This document shows, piece after piece, positions 24,172-31,873 of a stretch of DNA of 41,184 nt. Source of the stretch: an uncultured Bacteroidota bacterium. GTDB taxonomy: Bacteria > Bacteroidota > Bacteroidia > JABEUT01. Numbering within the stretch: the stretch's first letter is position 1; each line of letters opens with the position of its first letter. The position numbers and the translations under genes were made by a program. Where the stretch lies: positions 1-41,184 of the forward strand of contig CAIWVW010000035.1 of the NCBI GenBank assembly GCA_903916255.1. The letters are read 5' to 3'. The notes under the pieces are model-generated. The model worked only from the letters and a program-made list of their open reading frames with translations. It was not told the DNA's origin and did no database searches.

Positions 24172-25431
24172 ATGCCACCAAAAAAGAAGAAAAAAAAGAA
24201 GAGTGTTCCGGCAAAAGTGGTTAAATCGAATCCCCCGGTTACCAGTGCAACCAAACAAAGTGAAGGACTAACCAACTGGTGGGATTTTAATTCGGACCAG
24301 AATTATGGCATAAGCAACACCAACTGGAATTTTATAAATAACCAGGGTTTTGACATCTACAATTATGCCCGCAAGTTGGGTTACAGTGTTCAGGGCGCAT
24401 CTCTTATGCTGGCATTATCAGCCACGGAAGCCGGGTACGGACAAGAAAATCAATATGAAAAATCAGAAAAACAACATAATTACTGGGGGTATAAAATTCC
24501 GGGAACTCAAACGAATAAAACATTTCATGACGAAGAGACAGGTGAACGTGCAGGAATTAATCTGGTAGAAACAGATTCAAGGTATGCGGACTTGAAAGAG
24601 TTGGTAAGAAAGGATAACGTACCACTATCAAAATTAGACCCTGCAATGAAGAATTATGACCCGAAGGAGCAGCCGACTTATGCAACTGACTTACATGACG
24701 GGAAAATGGAAGGGGTATTGGTGCGGACACTTGCCGCTCTTGGTGAAAAAATAAAGGAAATACAAGGAGAGATAGATGCGTATAATCCGGAATATGTGAA
24801 AACCCTTAAAAATGCATATCCCGGCTCTTTAAATTTACAGCAACAGGTTGACCTGAACAACATAAATCAACTGGCTACGGAGGAGAATAAATTCAAGGAA
24901 ATTCAAAAGGAACTGCAAACGGGCAAAGAATCGGATAAAAAATGGTACGACAATAACGCAGCACCAGACAATAATCAATTACAAGACCCATATCAAGAGA
25001 TGTTTCCCGGCTTGTTTACTCTGCCGCAGCAGATAAGCCCCTCAAATGGCAGTGGTGGAGGAACCAAAGGTCATGGACCTGACCCTGACGGCTATGATGA
25101 GCCTACCGGTTTTATATCTCAACCTTTGCTGGATAACGGCAGCGGAAATAGTGAACCATTGATGACCATACAAACTACGGACTTTCAAAGCCTGCCTGAT
25201 ACTTCAGGTAACGGGAATAATTTAACGCAAGGGCTGGGAATACCATCAGCACAACAAGGAAATTCTAATACCATGCAGGTAACTTATAATTACAATTTTG
25301 GTTCTGTGGCTACTTTTCATGGCACACATGGCAATGCTGCCGGAACTACAGGCGGAAATTTTCAGGCGCAATTTATCGAAATGCTTACCCAAGCTGTTCA
25401 GGAGGCCAAGGTGGGGGCTGATGTACACTAA
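24172..25431 (+). CDS. GH73-like glucosaminidase protein; possible tape-measure substitute
   Basis: 419 aa, no signal peptide. The start is strikingly basic (PPKKKKKKKSVPAKVVK). Residues about 55-175 form a GH73/FlgJ-type peptidoglycan hydrolase domain: YNYARKLGYSVQGASLMLALSATEAGYG, with the predicted catalytic Glu in SATEAG, then HNYWGYKIPG and a KTFHDEETGERAG block. The middle (about 200-250) is a coiled coil. Residues about 270-360 are low-complexity Gly/Asn/Ser. The end (TYNYNFGSVATFHGT..AQFIEMLTQAVQEAK) resembles the strand-helix termini of tape measures. It is a single-gene unit under promoter F. A virion-associated wall hydrolase is likely; a tape-measure role is speculative. Confidence 0.65.
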   Translation: MPPKKKKKKKSVPAKVVKSNPPVTSATKQSEGLTNWWDFNSDQNYGISNTNWNFINNQGFDIYNYARKLGYSVQGASLMLALSATEAGYGQENQYEKSEKQHNYWGYKIPGTQTNKTFHDEETGERAGINLVETDSRYADLKELVRKDNVPLSKLDPAMKNYDPKEQPTYATDLHDGKMEGVLVRTLAALGEKIKEIQGEIDAYNPEYVKTLKNAYPGSLNLQQQVDLNNINQLATEENKFKEIQKELQTGKESDKKWYDNNAAPDNNQLQDPYQEMFPGLFTLPQQISPSNGSGGGTKGHGPDPDGYDEPTGFISQPLLDNGSGNSEPLMTIQTTDFQSLPDTSGNGNNLTQGLGIPSAQQGNSNTMQVTYNYNFGSVATFHGTHGNAAGTTGGNFQAQFIEMLTQAVQEAKVGADVH

Positions 25432-25465
25432 GCCAGGAGCAAATGTTTCAGGGGCTCGCGCTGTC

Positions 25466-25510
25466 AGTCATTGACTTTTTTAGAAACCATATATCCGAAC
25501 CTTATTTTTG
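25466..25510 (+). promoter_or_regulatory. Palindromic-box promoter G
   Basis: AGTCATTGACT (25466-25476), a 26-nt spacer, then TATTTTTG (25503-25510). It drives the hub genes and the GH19 lysin. Confidence 0.92.
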
Positions 25511-25517
25511 CAAGGAA

Positions 25518-25575
25518 GTTGTCAGTCGTCAGTCGTAACTTATGCTGACCACTGATTACTGACCACTGATAACTA
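25518..25575. repeat. Low-complexity inverted repeat in the leader of the 25583 gene
   Basis: GTTGTCAGTCGTCAGTCGTAAC pairs imperfectly with CTGACCACTGATTACTGACCACTGATAAC. It lies in the 5' leader between promoter G and the start codon, so it would be at the 5' end of the message. Confidence 0.65.
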
Positions 25576-25582
25576 AACTACC

Positions 25583-26104
25583 ATGTCAATCTTTACCGAC
25601 GCATTATCGCAGTCTCTGGCAGCCGCCGGACTTCCGGGCGTTTCCATAAGCCCGCTGGGCACCCCTGTGTTTTCCGATTTAAGTGTTGCTGGCGGTTCCT
25701 ACAGTGTTAACGGCAATACTGTAAGCTACAACCCAATTAACGTGCCCAATACTATGTTTGTAGTGAAAAAGCGCAAACGCGTAATTACTACCAGTATTAA
25801 CGGGGCCACCAGCGATGTGCTTGAATACACCGGTTCTTCGAGCGCAGAAATCGAATGCACCATTCGCGTATATGGCATGAATTTGATTTACCCGGTATAC
25901 GACGTAAGCAATATATACCTGATGCTGGAAAGCAACCAACCCATACAAATACTGAGCTGGTACCTGAACCAGTTCGATATTTATTATGCGGTAATTACCG
26001 ACTATGAAATACCTCAGCAAACGGGCAACATAAGCGACCAGCAGATAAAATTCAACATGCGCCATATCGACCCGAACCAATACCCAACGTTGCTTAATGG
26101 ATGA
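25583..26104 (+). CDS. Baseplate/tail-tip protein (DUF6046-like)
   Basis: 173 aa. Hydrophobic and beta-rich, with MFVVKKRKRVITTSINGATSDVLEYTGSSSAEIECTIRVYG, then YPVYDVSNIYLMLESNQPIQILSWYLNQFDIYYAVITDYEIPQ, and a C-terminal strand. This resembles the DUF6046 family common in Bacteroidota phage tails, and in position it corresponds to the distal tail proteins (gpU or Xkd-like) that join the tube to the hub. The family name is recalled from memory, while location before the hub gene is directly visible. Confidence 0.6.
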   Translation: MSIFTDALSQSLAAAGLPGVSISPLGTPVFSDLSVAGGSYSVNGNTVSYNPINVPNTMFVVKKRKRVITTSINGATSDVLEYTGSSSAEIECTIRVYGMNLIYPVYDVSNIYLMLESNQPIQILSWYLNQFDIYYAVITDYEIPQQTGNISDQQIKFNMRHIDPNQYPTLLNG

Positions 26105-26225
26105 ACTAACAGAGATAAGTTATAAGAGATGAGAGATAAGCGAAATCACAAAACCAATTCATATTCTGCAATCCCGTCACCCGCTTATAACTTATCTCTT
26201 ATCACTCATCTCTTATCTCTATTTT
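26105..26225. repeat. Low-complexity inverted repeat (AGAGATAAGTTATAAGAGATGAGAGATAAG / complementary tract)
   Basis: The left arm 26111-26141 and the right arm 26184-26221 (TTATAACTTATCTCTTATCACTCATCTCTTATCTC) are largely complementary. They fill the whole gap before the hub gene. Confidence 0.75.
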
Positions 26226-26226
26226 C

Positions 26227-27534
26227 ATGTTACAGTGCATAATAAATATAACCGTTCAGCAGGTTTCCGATACCGACAACACAGGCGAGGATAACGGACG
26301 TAACAAAACTTTCTACATCCCGTTTTGTAATTCCTATGAAATATACAGCAGTTGGAAAAACCTTTCTGATACCGCTGTTGTTGAGATTCCGAAGAACGTA
26401 TATGTTACCGATGAAAATGGCGACCAGGTGGTATGGGGCGATTCGACTACGGCCGATAAACAGAATGGGTATGTAAACGCCGGCGGCTTTGATAACGATG
26501 AAGTATCAAACCCTCCGCTTATTATGCGCGGAGATATGGTTACCATTGAAGCAGGATATTCTTATATTTCACAGGTAAACCCGGATGGCAGCCTTAATTA
26601 CCATACCGAAACAAATACACTTTTTGAAGGTTTTGTTTCCGCACTTGAAATGAAAAGCTCCATGCGTATACATTGCGAAGACAATATGTGGATGCTGAAA
26701 CAAACCGGCATGACCGAAAAAACCTATGGCGGTGACGTAAGCAACGACATAAGTGATGTAATGGACGATATAAAAACGCAGGTAAATGCCATCTATACCG
26801 ATAACCAGATTGATGATGACGCCTGCCAGTTTTCGCTGAGCGTGGGTAATTTCGCCACAGGCGAGAATGAAACAGCGGCGGAAGTGCTGGATAAGCTGAA
26901 AAAAATAATGCCTTCCATAGCATTTTATTTTCGCGGAAATGTATTGCGGGGCGGCGGCATCGTTTATTTTCCATCCGACCGGAGTAAAGGGTACGACAAT
27001 AATGGAAACCCCTTATATCCGAATTTTAATTTTCAGCGCAATATTATTTCCGAGGAACTTACTTACAACCAAATGTCGGATATAAATATGGGCGCCAAAT
27101 GTTATTCTGTAAACAGCACTTCCGACCCCGATAGCTCTCCGAAAAACAAAATGGGTGCCCCGCAATGCAAAACTATCAGGCTTGAAACGGAAGTGGGCGA
27201 CCAGAGCCAGGGCGATGCTGATTCTTTTGAATACTATACTTTTTATTTCAGGGATATAACCAGTGAAGACGAGCTGAAAGCTAAAGGGCAGACATATCTT
27301 AACCGATATCACTATAATGGTTTCCGCGGTAAGTTTAAAACCTTCGGGCTGCCATTTGTGCAACATGGCAATATTATAAACATTACCGACGACATACTTC
27401 CGGAACGTAATGGACACTACATGGTGAAAGGAGTTCATTATACCTATTCGCTCGACAGCGGGATGCGGCAGGAAATAGAATTGCATTTCCGCACCGATGA
27501 TATTGACAGCGACACGCTGAGTGGCGGCATGTGA
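26227..27534 (+). CDS. Baseplate hub protein (gpD / gp27-like)
   Basis: 435 aa. The layout fits the late-control gpD/gp27 hub family: an N-terminal beta-barrel part (YIPFCNSYEIYSSWKNLSDTAVVEIPKNV; LIMRGDMVTIEAGYSY..LFEGFVSALEMKSSMRIHCEDNMWMLKQ), a helical middle, and a C-terminal part with KGQTYLNRYHYNGFRGKFKTFGLPFVQHGNIINITDDILPERNGHYMVKGVHYTYSLDSGMRQEIELHF. The last block is the classic end of such hubs, a strand-turn motif describing a second barrel. The trimeric hub caps the tube and holds the spike. It is second in the promoter G unit. Confidence 0.7.
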   Translation: MLQCIINITVQQVSDTDNTGEDNGRNKTFYIPFCNSYEIYSSWKNLSDTAVVEIPKNVYVTDENGDQVVWGDSTTADKQNGYVNAGGFDNDEVSNPPLIMRGDMVTIEAGYSYISQVNPDGSLNYHTETNTLFEGFVSALEMKSSMRIHCEDNMWMLKQTGMTEKTYGGDVSNDISDVMDDIKTQVNAIYTDNQIDDDACQFSLSVGNFATGENETAAEVLDKLKKIMPSIAFYFRGNVLRGGGIVYFPSDRSKGYDNNGNPLYPNFNFQRNIISEELTYNQMSDINMGAKCYSVNSTSDPDSSPKNKMGAPQCKTIRLETEVGDQSQGDADSFEYYTFYFRDITSEDELKAKGQTYLNRYHYNGFRGKFKTFGLPFVQHGNIINITDDILPERNGHYMVKGVHYTYSLDSGMRQEIELHFRTDDIDSDTLSGGM

Positions 27535-27594
27535 CCGAACCGGGCGCCTGCCGCGAATTGAAAAATCATTTAGTAAGGAATAATCAGGAATGAA

Positions 27595-27664
27595 TAGCAA
27601 AAGCCTGAAACCTGATTACCATTTTTAACAAAATTATTAATTACTAATTGCTAATTACTAATTA
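27595..27664. repeat. AT-rich simple repeat (ATTACTAATTGCTAATTACTAATTA)
   Basis: Same repeat family as at 59-85 and 2370-2395, here with only a weak complementary left arm. It ends 15 nt before the start of the GH19 gene. Confidence 0.55.
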
Positions 27665-27678
27665 AATTTGTTTTCGGT

Positions 27679-28995
27679 ATGGGAGCAAAAGACAGCACAA
27701 AGAGCAAAGAAACGAAGGTTCACTTACCTAAGCAGGATACCTTAGTTCCCGGTATTATAACTTTAAATGGCCCTAATGATATTGATAATGTTAAGTACGT
27801 TATACGTTCGTCGTTAGATAACCTGCGATTAGAATCAAAGAAAAAACTTTATGAGTTTATGAATCAGGGTGGGTTTAATCCCAAGGTGCCGTCTATTTCA
27901 TCGTCCTCCATAGGAACGGATAAATTCACAAACCCTTTTGTGTTTACAGATAGTACATTTGGAGTAGGGAATTACCCCGTTGCCAATTATGGAATTCCAT
28001 TGGGTAGCCAACTGCAACAACAGGCAAGACCTAAGCAGGCAACCCTGGTGGCAAAAAAAGATAATGGGAAGACGGATAGCGCTAATGATAAAGGAAAGGT
28101 ACCTGTGAAAAAGGCAAATGCAACCAATAAAGCTAAAGCAGCTAAGCCCATAAAGAAACCTGCTTCTTCCCAAAAAAAACCACCAGGTTTAGGAACTCCT
28201 GTAAATTTGGGTCAGTCAAATGATAAAATATGGGAATTTTCGGGAAGTAGTAAACCACCGGGAAATCCGGAAATGAATACTGCAAAGGCCTCAGAAATCC
28301 AAATAAACAGTGATGGGTGTTATATTTTATCAAATCAACAAGTTAAGGACATTTTTCCGAATGGTAAAAAAGCTACAATTAAGGATTTTACATCAGATTT
28401 AAATAAATATAGCGCAAAGTATGGCATTGAAAATAAGGAGGCGTTAGAACATTTTCTTGGACAAGTTGGTGGAGAAACGAGTGGCCTTGGCGGTTCCCTT
28501 ATTGAGGACATGGATTACAAAGAAGACCGCTTAAAGGTGGTATTTCCTAAATATTTTGCGAGCCGCAAAGATAAAAAGACTAAAACCATAAAACCACCAT
28601 TATATGACCCCAAAGAGTATGCTCATAATGCAGAAAAATTGGGCAATTTGGTTTATGCAAAACATGGTGGCTATAAATACAGGGGTAGGGGCATTATTCA
28701 ATTAACAGGGGAAAAGCAGTATAAAGATTTTTTCGATTATTACAATAAAACCTACAATGCACATTTGGATTATACATCCGAAACTGATTTGGATAAAGTA
28801 GGGAATGATATGAATATTGCTGTAATCAGCGGCCTTTGGTTTTATCAGAATAATGTATTGGATAGTGATATTGATATAAAGAACGCAAGTGTTGAAGACG
28901 TTACACAAATAGTAAATGGGGGACAAAACGGAATTAAAGAGAGAAGGCAATATTATAAAAAAGCGGTGGATGGGTTAACCTACCCAAGCCCATAA
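27679..28995 (+). CDS. GH19-type endolysin / tail lysin with long N-terminal extension
   Basis: 438 aa. Residues 1-170 are low-complexity and rich in Lys, Ala, Pro and Ser (linker). The catalytic GH19-like domain covers about 225-435: EHFLGQVGGETSG (predicted acid Glu266), AEKLGNLVYA, then YKYRGRGIIQLTG (334-344, the conserved GH19 lysin signature), and QIVNGGQNGIKERRQYYKKA near the end. It cleaves the glycan backbone of peptidoglycan (or chitin-like polymers). It has no signal peptide, so it acts either as a virion component delivered by the tail or after lysis. It is third in the promoter G unit behind two hub genes, which favours a tail-tip role. Confidence 0.82.
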   Translation: MGAKDSTKSKETKVHLPKQDTLVPGIITLNGPNDIDNVKYVIRSSLDNLRLESKKKLYEFMNQGGFNPKVPSISSSSIGTDKFTNPFVFTDSTFGVGNYPVANYGIPLGSQLQQQARPKQATLVAKKDNGKTDSANDKGKVPVKKANATNKAKAAKPIKKPASSQKKPPGLGTPVNLGQSNDKIWEFSGSSKPPGNPEMNTAKASEIQINSDGCYILSNQQVKDIFPNGKKATIKDFTSDLNKYSAKYGIENKEALEHFLGQVGGETSGLGGSLIEDMDYKEDRLKVVFPKYFASRKDKKTKTIKPPLYDPKEYAHNAEKLGNLVYAKHGGYKYRGRGIIQLTGEKQYKDFFDYYNKTYNAHLDYTSETDLDKVGNDMNIAVISGLWFYQNNVLDSDIDIKNASVEDVTQIVNGGQNGIKERRQYYKKAVDGLTYPSP

Positions 28996-29035
28996 TGTTT
29001 TGGCATATTTAAAATAAGTAGAACTTTGACAAATA

Positions 29036-29464
29036 ATGGTGAAGCAAACAGTTTATGAAATAAGCATTAAATACTATTGCAGGATAATCCTGCTGATTAG
29101 TATTGCATCTGTATTTTCTTTCCGGGTAAGTGCCCAGAAAAATATACCTGTCGACTCTGTTCGTTCTTTATTAATAGGCACCTGGCAATCGGCATTAGAT
29201 AAAAATGATGTATGGGTTTTTAATAAAAACACTATGAGCGAGTATTACAATTCCAAAGAGGAGCATTATGCGGATACTGATAAATATAAAATAGTGGACA
29301 GTATAATAAGTATTAACCCGCCTTCTTTTGTAAAAAGCTATTGTATAGTTCGCAAGGAAAAATATAAAATGCTGTATTATGAAATAGATGATATTAGCGA
29401 TAACTACCTCACCCTGATATTCATGTCCAGTGGCAGGAATATGGAATTTGTGAGATTAAAATGA
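29036..29464 (+). CDS. Small exported lipocalin-like protein, hypothetical
   Basis: 142 aa. Residues about 14-34 form a signal peptide ending RVSAQ. The mature sequence opens with SVRSLLIGTWQSALDKNDVWVFNKNTMSEYY, a lipocalin-like GTW start followed by alternating strands. It resembles in style, but not obviously in sequence, the minus-strand gene at 15922. It has no palindromic box and is separated from the GH19 gene by 40 nt. Treated as an interspersed host gene; function unknown. Confidence 0.72.
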   Translation: MVKQTVYEISIKYYCRIILLISIASVFSFRVSAQKNIPVDSVRSLLIGTWQSALDKNDVWVFNKNTMSEYYNSKEEHYADTDKYKIVDSIISINPPSFVKSYCIVRKEKYKMLYYEIDDISDNYLTLIFMSSGRNMEFVRLK

Positions 29465-29506
29465 TACTCTGCTGGTTATTACAAATTCTGTGATGCACTA
29501 TGTTAA

Positions 29507-29602
29507 AATGATAATCCCGCAGAAGTGAGAAACGAACGGAAGAAATATGTTTTTCATATAAACAATGAGGGTAAATTTATTGTACGCGGCCATTATAACT
29601 AA
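29507..29602 (+). pseudogene. Possible gene relic
   Basis: A frame with no start codon reads NDNPAEVRNERKKYVFHINNEGKFIVRGHYN then TAA at 29600-29602. The upstream frame is closed by TAA right before it. The composition looks like a true C-terminus, so it may be a decayed gene. The rest of 29465-29672 holds nothing I can support. Confidence 0.25.
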
Positions 29603-29672
29603 TCGAATTATTATTTAAAATGGAGAACAGATGTTCGAATGCCCGAATAAACACGCCTATGCTCGCTTAAAT

Positions 29673-29717
29673 AGTCATTGACTTTTTCAGGAACAGAATT
29701 CTGATGCTATATTTTTG
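29673..29717 (+). promoter_or_regulatory. Palindromic-box promoter H
   Basis: AGTCATTGACT (29673-29683), a 26-nt spacer, then TATTTTTG (29710-29717). It drives the spike and LysM genes. Confidence 0.92.
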
Positions 29718-29763
29718 TGCGGAGGTAAGCCGCATTCCGGTAGCCAATTAAAAAATAAAATAT

Positions 29764-30690
29764 ATGAGCGGTCTTAAAAAAGACATGGGTACCATTCAGC
29801 GGGCCATTCAAATGCTGGCTGGCACATACGATAAAGATAAGCTAGACTTTGAATTGGCTACCGTTACAGAGGTCGATACACAAAAATGGCAATGTACCGC
29901 GCAATTGATAAGCGGCACCAAACAAACCGTTTATTCGAATGTGCAACTTACAGCGGAAGTGGCAAGCAATGGTTTTGTGCAGGTTCCGAAGGTGGGTTCA
30001 AATGTTATTCTTGCTATAACATGGCGCAATGAAGTATATGTGTTTATGTGTTCGGAAATTGATGCGCTAGTATTTCATCAGGCCAATGATGATGACGGAA
30101 GTTCATTCGAAGAGTTTGTAATTTGCTGCAATTCCAATTTAAGTTTGCCATTGGGTATCCAGCTTATAGATGGCGGGGGCAATGGCATTGTAATTAATAG
30201 TGGAGGCGCCCAGAATATTTCCAATAGCCAGGGCAATAACGGAATAGTTGTTAGTAATGGAACCGCCGATATTTCTAATGACAGCAATGGTATTGTAATA
30301 ACGAACAGTGACAGTCCGCCATCCAACAGTTCCGATTCGATTTTGGTAAGTGCAAAAGACGGTATAGTGATAACCAATAGTAGCAGTCCTCCATCCAACA
30401 GCAGCAGTGGTTTATTAATAACCTGTAGCGGTACCATGCAGTTGAATGACGGCAGCTATGGCGGGTTGGTAAAAGTAATCAACTTAACTACCAAGTTGAA
30501 TAACCTTGAAAAGTTAGTAAATGACCTTTTGTCAGCATGGAATAATTTTGCCAACGTATATAAGCCAGGGAGCCCTTCAACAACAGGCTTACCGGCTGTT
30601 TTAACCGAATTAACAGATAATAGTTTAACATTGACTCAACAGAGCGATATAGAAAATACTGACATAAAGCACGGGGCTGCAGTTAGTTAA
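29764..30690 (+). CDS. Baseplate spike protein (gpV / gp5-like)
   Basis: 308 aa. Residues about 30-105 form the OB-fold domain of spike proteins (ELATVTEVDTQKWQCTAQLISG..VYSNVQLTAEVASNGFVQVPKVGSNVILAITWRNEVYVFMCSEI). Residues about 130-235 are repetitive NGIVI-N-S-type units, such as GNGIVINSGG, NNGIVVSNG and SNGIVITNSDSPPSNSS, expected to form an intertwined beta-helical needle. The C-terminal part is helical. The trimeric spike punctures the recipient outer membrane. The conserved part is the OB domain; no lysozyme domain is fused here, unlike T4 gp5, so cell-wall hydrolysis must come from the separate GH19 or GH73 proteins. Confidence 0.8.
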   Translation: MSGLKKDMGTIQRAIQMLAGTYDKDKLDFELATVTEVDTQKWQCTAQLISGTKQTVYSNVQLTAEVASNGFVQVPKVGSNVILAITWRNEVYVFMCSEIDALVFHQANDDDGSSFEEFVICCNSNLSLPLGIQLIDGGGNGIVINSGGAQNISNSQGNNGIVVSNGTADISNDSNGIVITNSDSPPSNSSDSILVSAKDGIVITNSSSPPSNSSSGLLITCSGTMQLNDGSYGGLVKVINLTTKLNNLEKLVNDLLSAWNNFANVYKPGSPSTTGLPAVLTELTDNSLTLTQQSDIENTDIKHGAAVS

Positions 30691-30710
30691 TTTTAATATA
30701 ATTATTTATC

Positions 30711-31163
30711 ATGAATTCCTATACAATTAAAGTACCGTCCGATATTTTTAGCCTTATAATGTCCGTATATGGAACACTGGAGCAAAGCGTTAAGCTAGTC
30801 TCTGATAACAACAGCCTGATACCTTCTTTCAATTCCGATATCAGCACATTGGCCGGAACAGTTGTTAGTTATGATACCACATTGGTTCAAACATCCTTGC
30901 CACCTGTTTCCGTATTGCCAACACCCAAAACTCCCGTTACCCAATATACCTGGACAGGCAGGGAAGGGCAGAATATATTTGATGTCTGCCTACAGACCTA
31001 CGGAATACTCGAAAATCAGGTTAAACTGATGATAAATAATAATGCGGATTTTACAACTACCGTTTATTCACAACCCTTCATCTACCAAAGCTCCTTGATA
31101 GCCAGCAGCACCACCTGGAACCGTACCACCGGTATGGGCGTGGTACTCAGTTCTGGAAATTAA
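30711..31163 (+). CDS. LysM-like tail-tip protein
   Basis: 150 aa. Residues about 85-112 read TGREGQNIFDVCLQTYGILENQVKLMINNN, a LysM pattern, and an N-terminal copy is suggested by SDIFSLIMSVYGTLEQSVKLVSDNN (about 10-34). A Pro/Thr linker joins the two. Small LysM proteins such as P2 gpX and T4 gp53 lie at the tail tip or baseplate and help stabilise it. It starts 20 nt after the spike gene and is the last gene of the promoter H unit. Confidence 0.65.
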   Translation: MNSYTIKVPSDIFSLIMSVYGTLEQSVKLVSDNNSLIPSFNSDISTLAGTVVSYDTTLVQTSLPPVSVLPTPKTPVTQYTWTGREGQNIFDVCLQTYGILENQVKLMINNNADFTTTVYSQPFIYQSSLIASSTTWNRTTGMGVVLSSGN

Positions 31164-31184
31164 TTAAAACTCTTATCGATTGTA

Positions 31185-31255
31185 CACTATAAGTTATATT
31201 AAATTAATAATTAATAACAAATTAGGTCATAATTTATAAATTATAACTTATAACT
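31185..31255. repeat. Inverted repeat between convergent genes (TATAAGTTATA / TATAACTTATA)
   Basis: TATAAGTTATATTAAATTAATAATTAA is followed by TAATTTATAAATTATAACTTATAAC. It can fold in either strand, so it may serve as a terminator for the LysM gene and the S24 gene. Confidence 0.5.
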
Positions 31256-31258
31256 GTT

Positions 31259-31639
31259 CTATGTCAGTTCGAATTTTCCTCTTACCAGATAAACTTCCAG
31301 TAAATCCGCGCGTTTAACCTCCATTGGTTCAAATTTCTCATTTGCGCTTCGCAACAAATACATTGCTTTATCTGTCGGGTGCGGATGTATAAACTTTAAT
31401 AAGTAGCAATCCTCCATCACCACCAAATGAGGTTCACCAAAAGGCACATAATTGTGGTTATGAATTCGCTTGCAAACCACTATATCCCCATTGCAATATC
31501 GCGGATACATGCTGTGTCCGCTCACCCTTATGGCTACTTCGCAATCCGCAAAATGAGGGATCGTTTTAAAGTAGGACGTATCTTCCCATATTCCAGTTCC
31601 CAGCCTTCGGGCCAATGCCTCTATACTTAAATTAGTCAT
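31259..31639 (-). CDS. Stand-alone S24-type (LexA/CI C-terminal-like) peptidase domain
   Basis: 126 aa from ATG 31639, which has AGGAAG nine bases upstream; the longer frame to 31657 is less likely. It contains the S24 catalytic pair: Ser43 in RVSGHSMYP and Lys82 in CYLLKFIHP, with GDIVVCKR between them. Related repressors (LexA, lambda CI) have an N-terminal helix-turn-helix; here only about 35 residues precede the Ser, too few for a clear DNA-binding domain. It may be a self-cleaving regulatory partner or a relic of a repressor. It has a canonical promoter (TTG, 19 nt, TATTTTTG) and no palindromic box, and it lies immediately upstream of, and divergent from, box promoter I. Confidence 0.78.
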   Translation of the reverse strand: MTNLSIEALARRLGTGIWEDTSYFKTIPHFADCEVAIRVSGHSMYPRYCNGDIVVCKRIHNHNYVPFGEPHLVVMEDCYLLKFIHPHPTDKAMYLLRSANEKFEPMEVKRADLLEVYLVRGKFELT

Positions 31640-31696
31640 AATGCTTCCTTTTAACATCGATTAATTTTTTTACTCCACGCAGGTAGAGTACTTTCA

Positions 31697-31726
31697 CAAA
31701 AATAGCCATAAATATGTATAATACAA
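31697..31726 (-). promoter_or_regulatory. Canonical Bacteroidota promoter of the S24 gene
   Basis: On the minus strand TTG, a 19-nt spacer, then TATTTTTG (31704-31697). This vegetative-type -33/-7 pair contrasts with the box promoters, which lack the -33 TTG. Confidence 0.65.
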
Positions 31727-31771
31727 GATAAAGCACTATTATTTTACATAAACCAGGGATTATGTGTGTTA

Positions 31772-31816
31772 AGTCATTGACTTTTATTTAAAGCACTTTC
31801 CCGCGCTCTAATTTTG
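31772..31816 (+). promoter_or_regulatory. Palindromic-box promoter I
   Basis: AGTCATTGACT (31772-31782), a 26-nt spacer, then TAATTTTG (31809-31816). It drives the fibre-like protein and the lysis genes to 36112. Confidence 0.92.
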
Positions 31817-31873
31817 CCTTGTCTAAATATACTTCAGTAGAAAATAAAATTATTTGGCTAATCCATAAAATTA

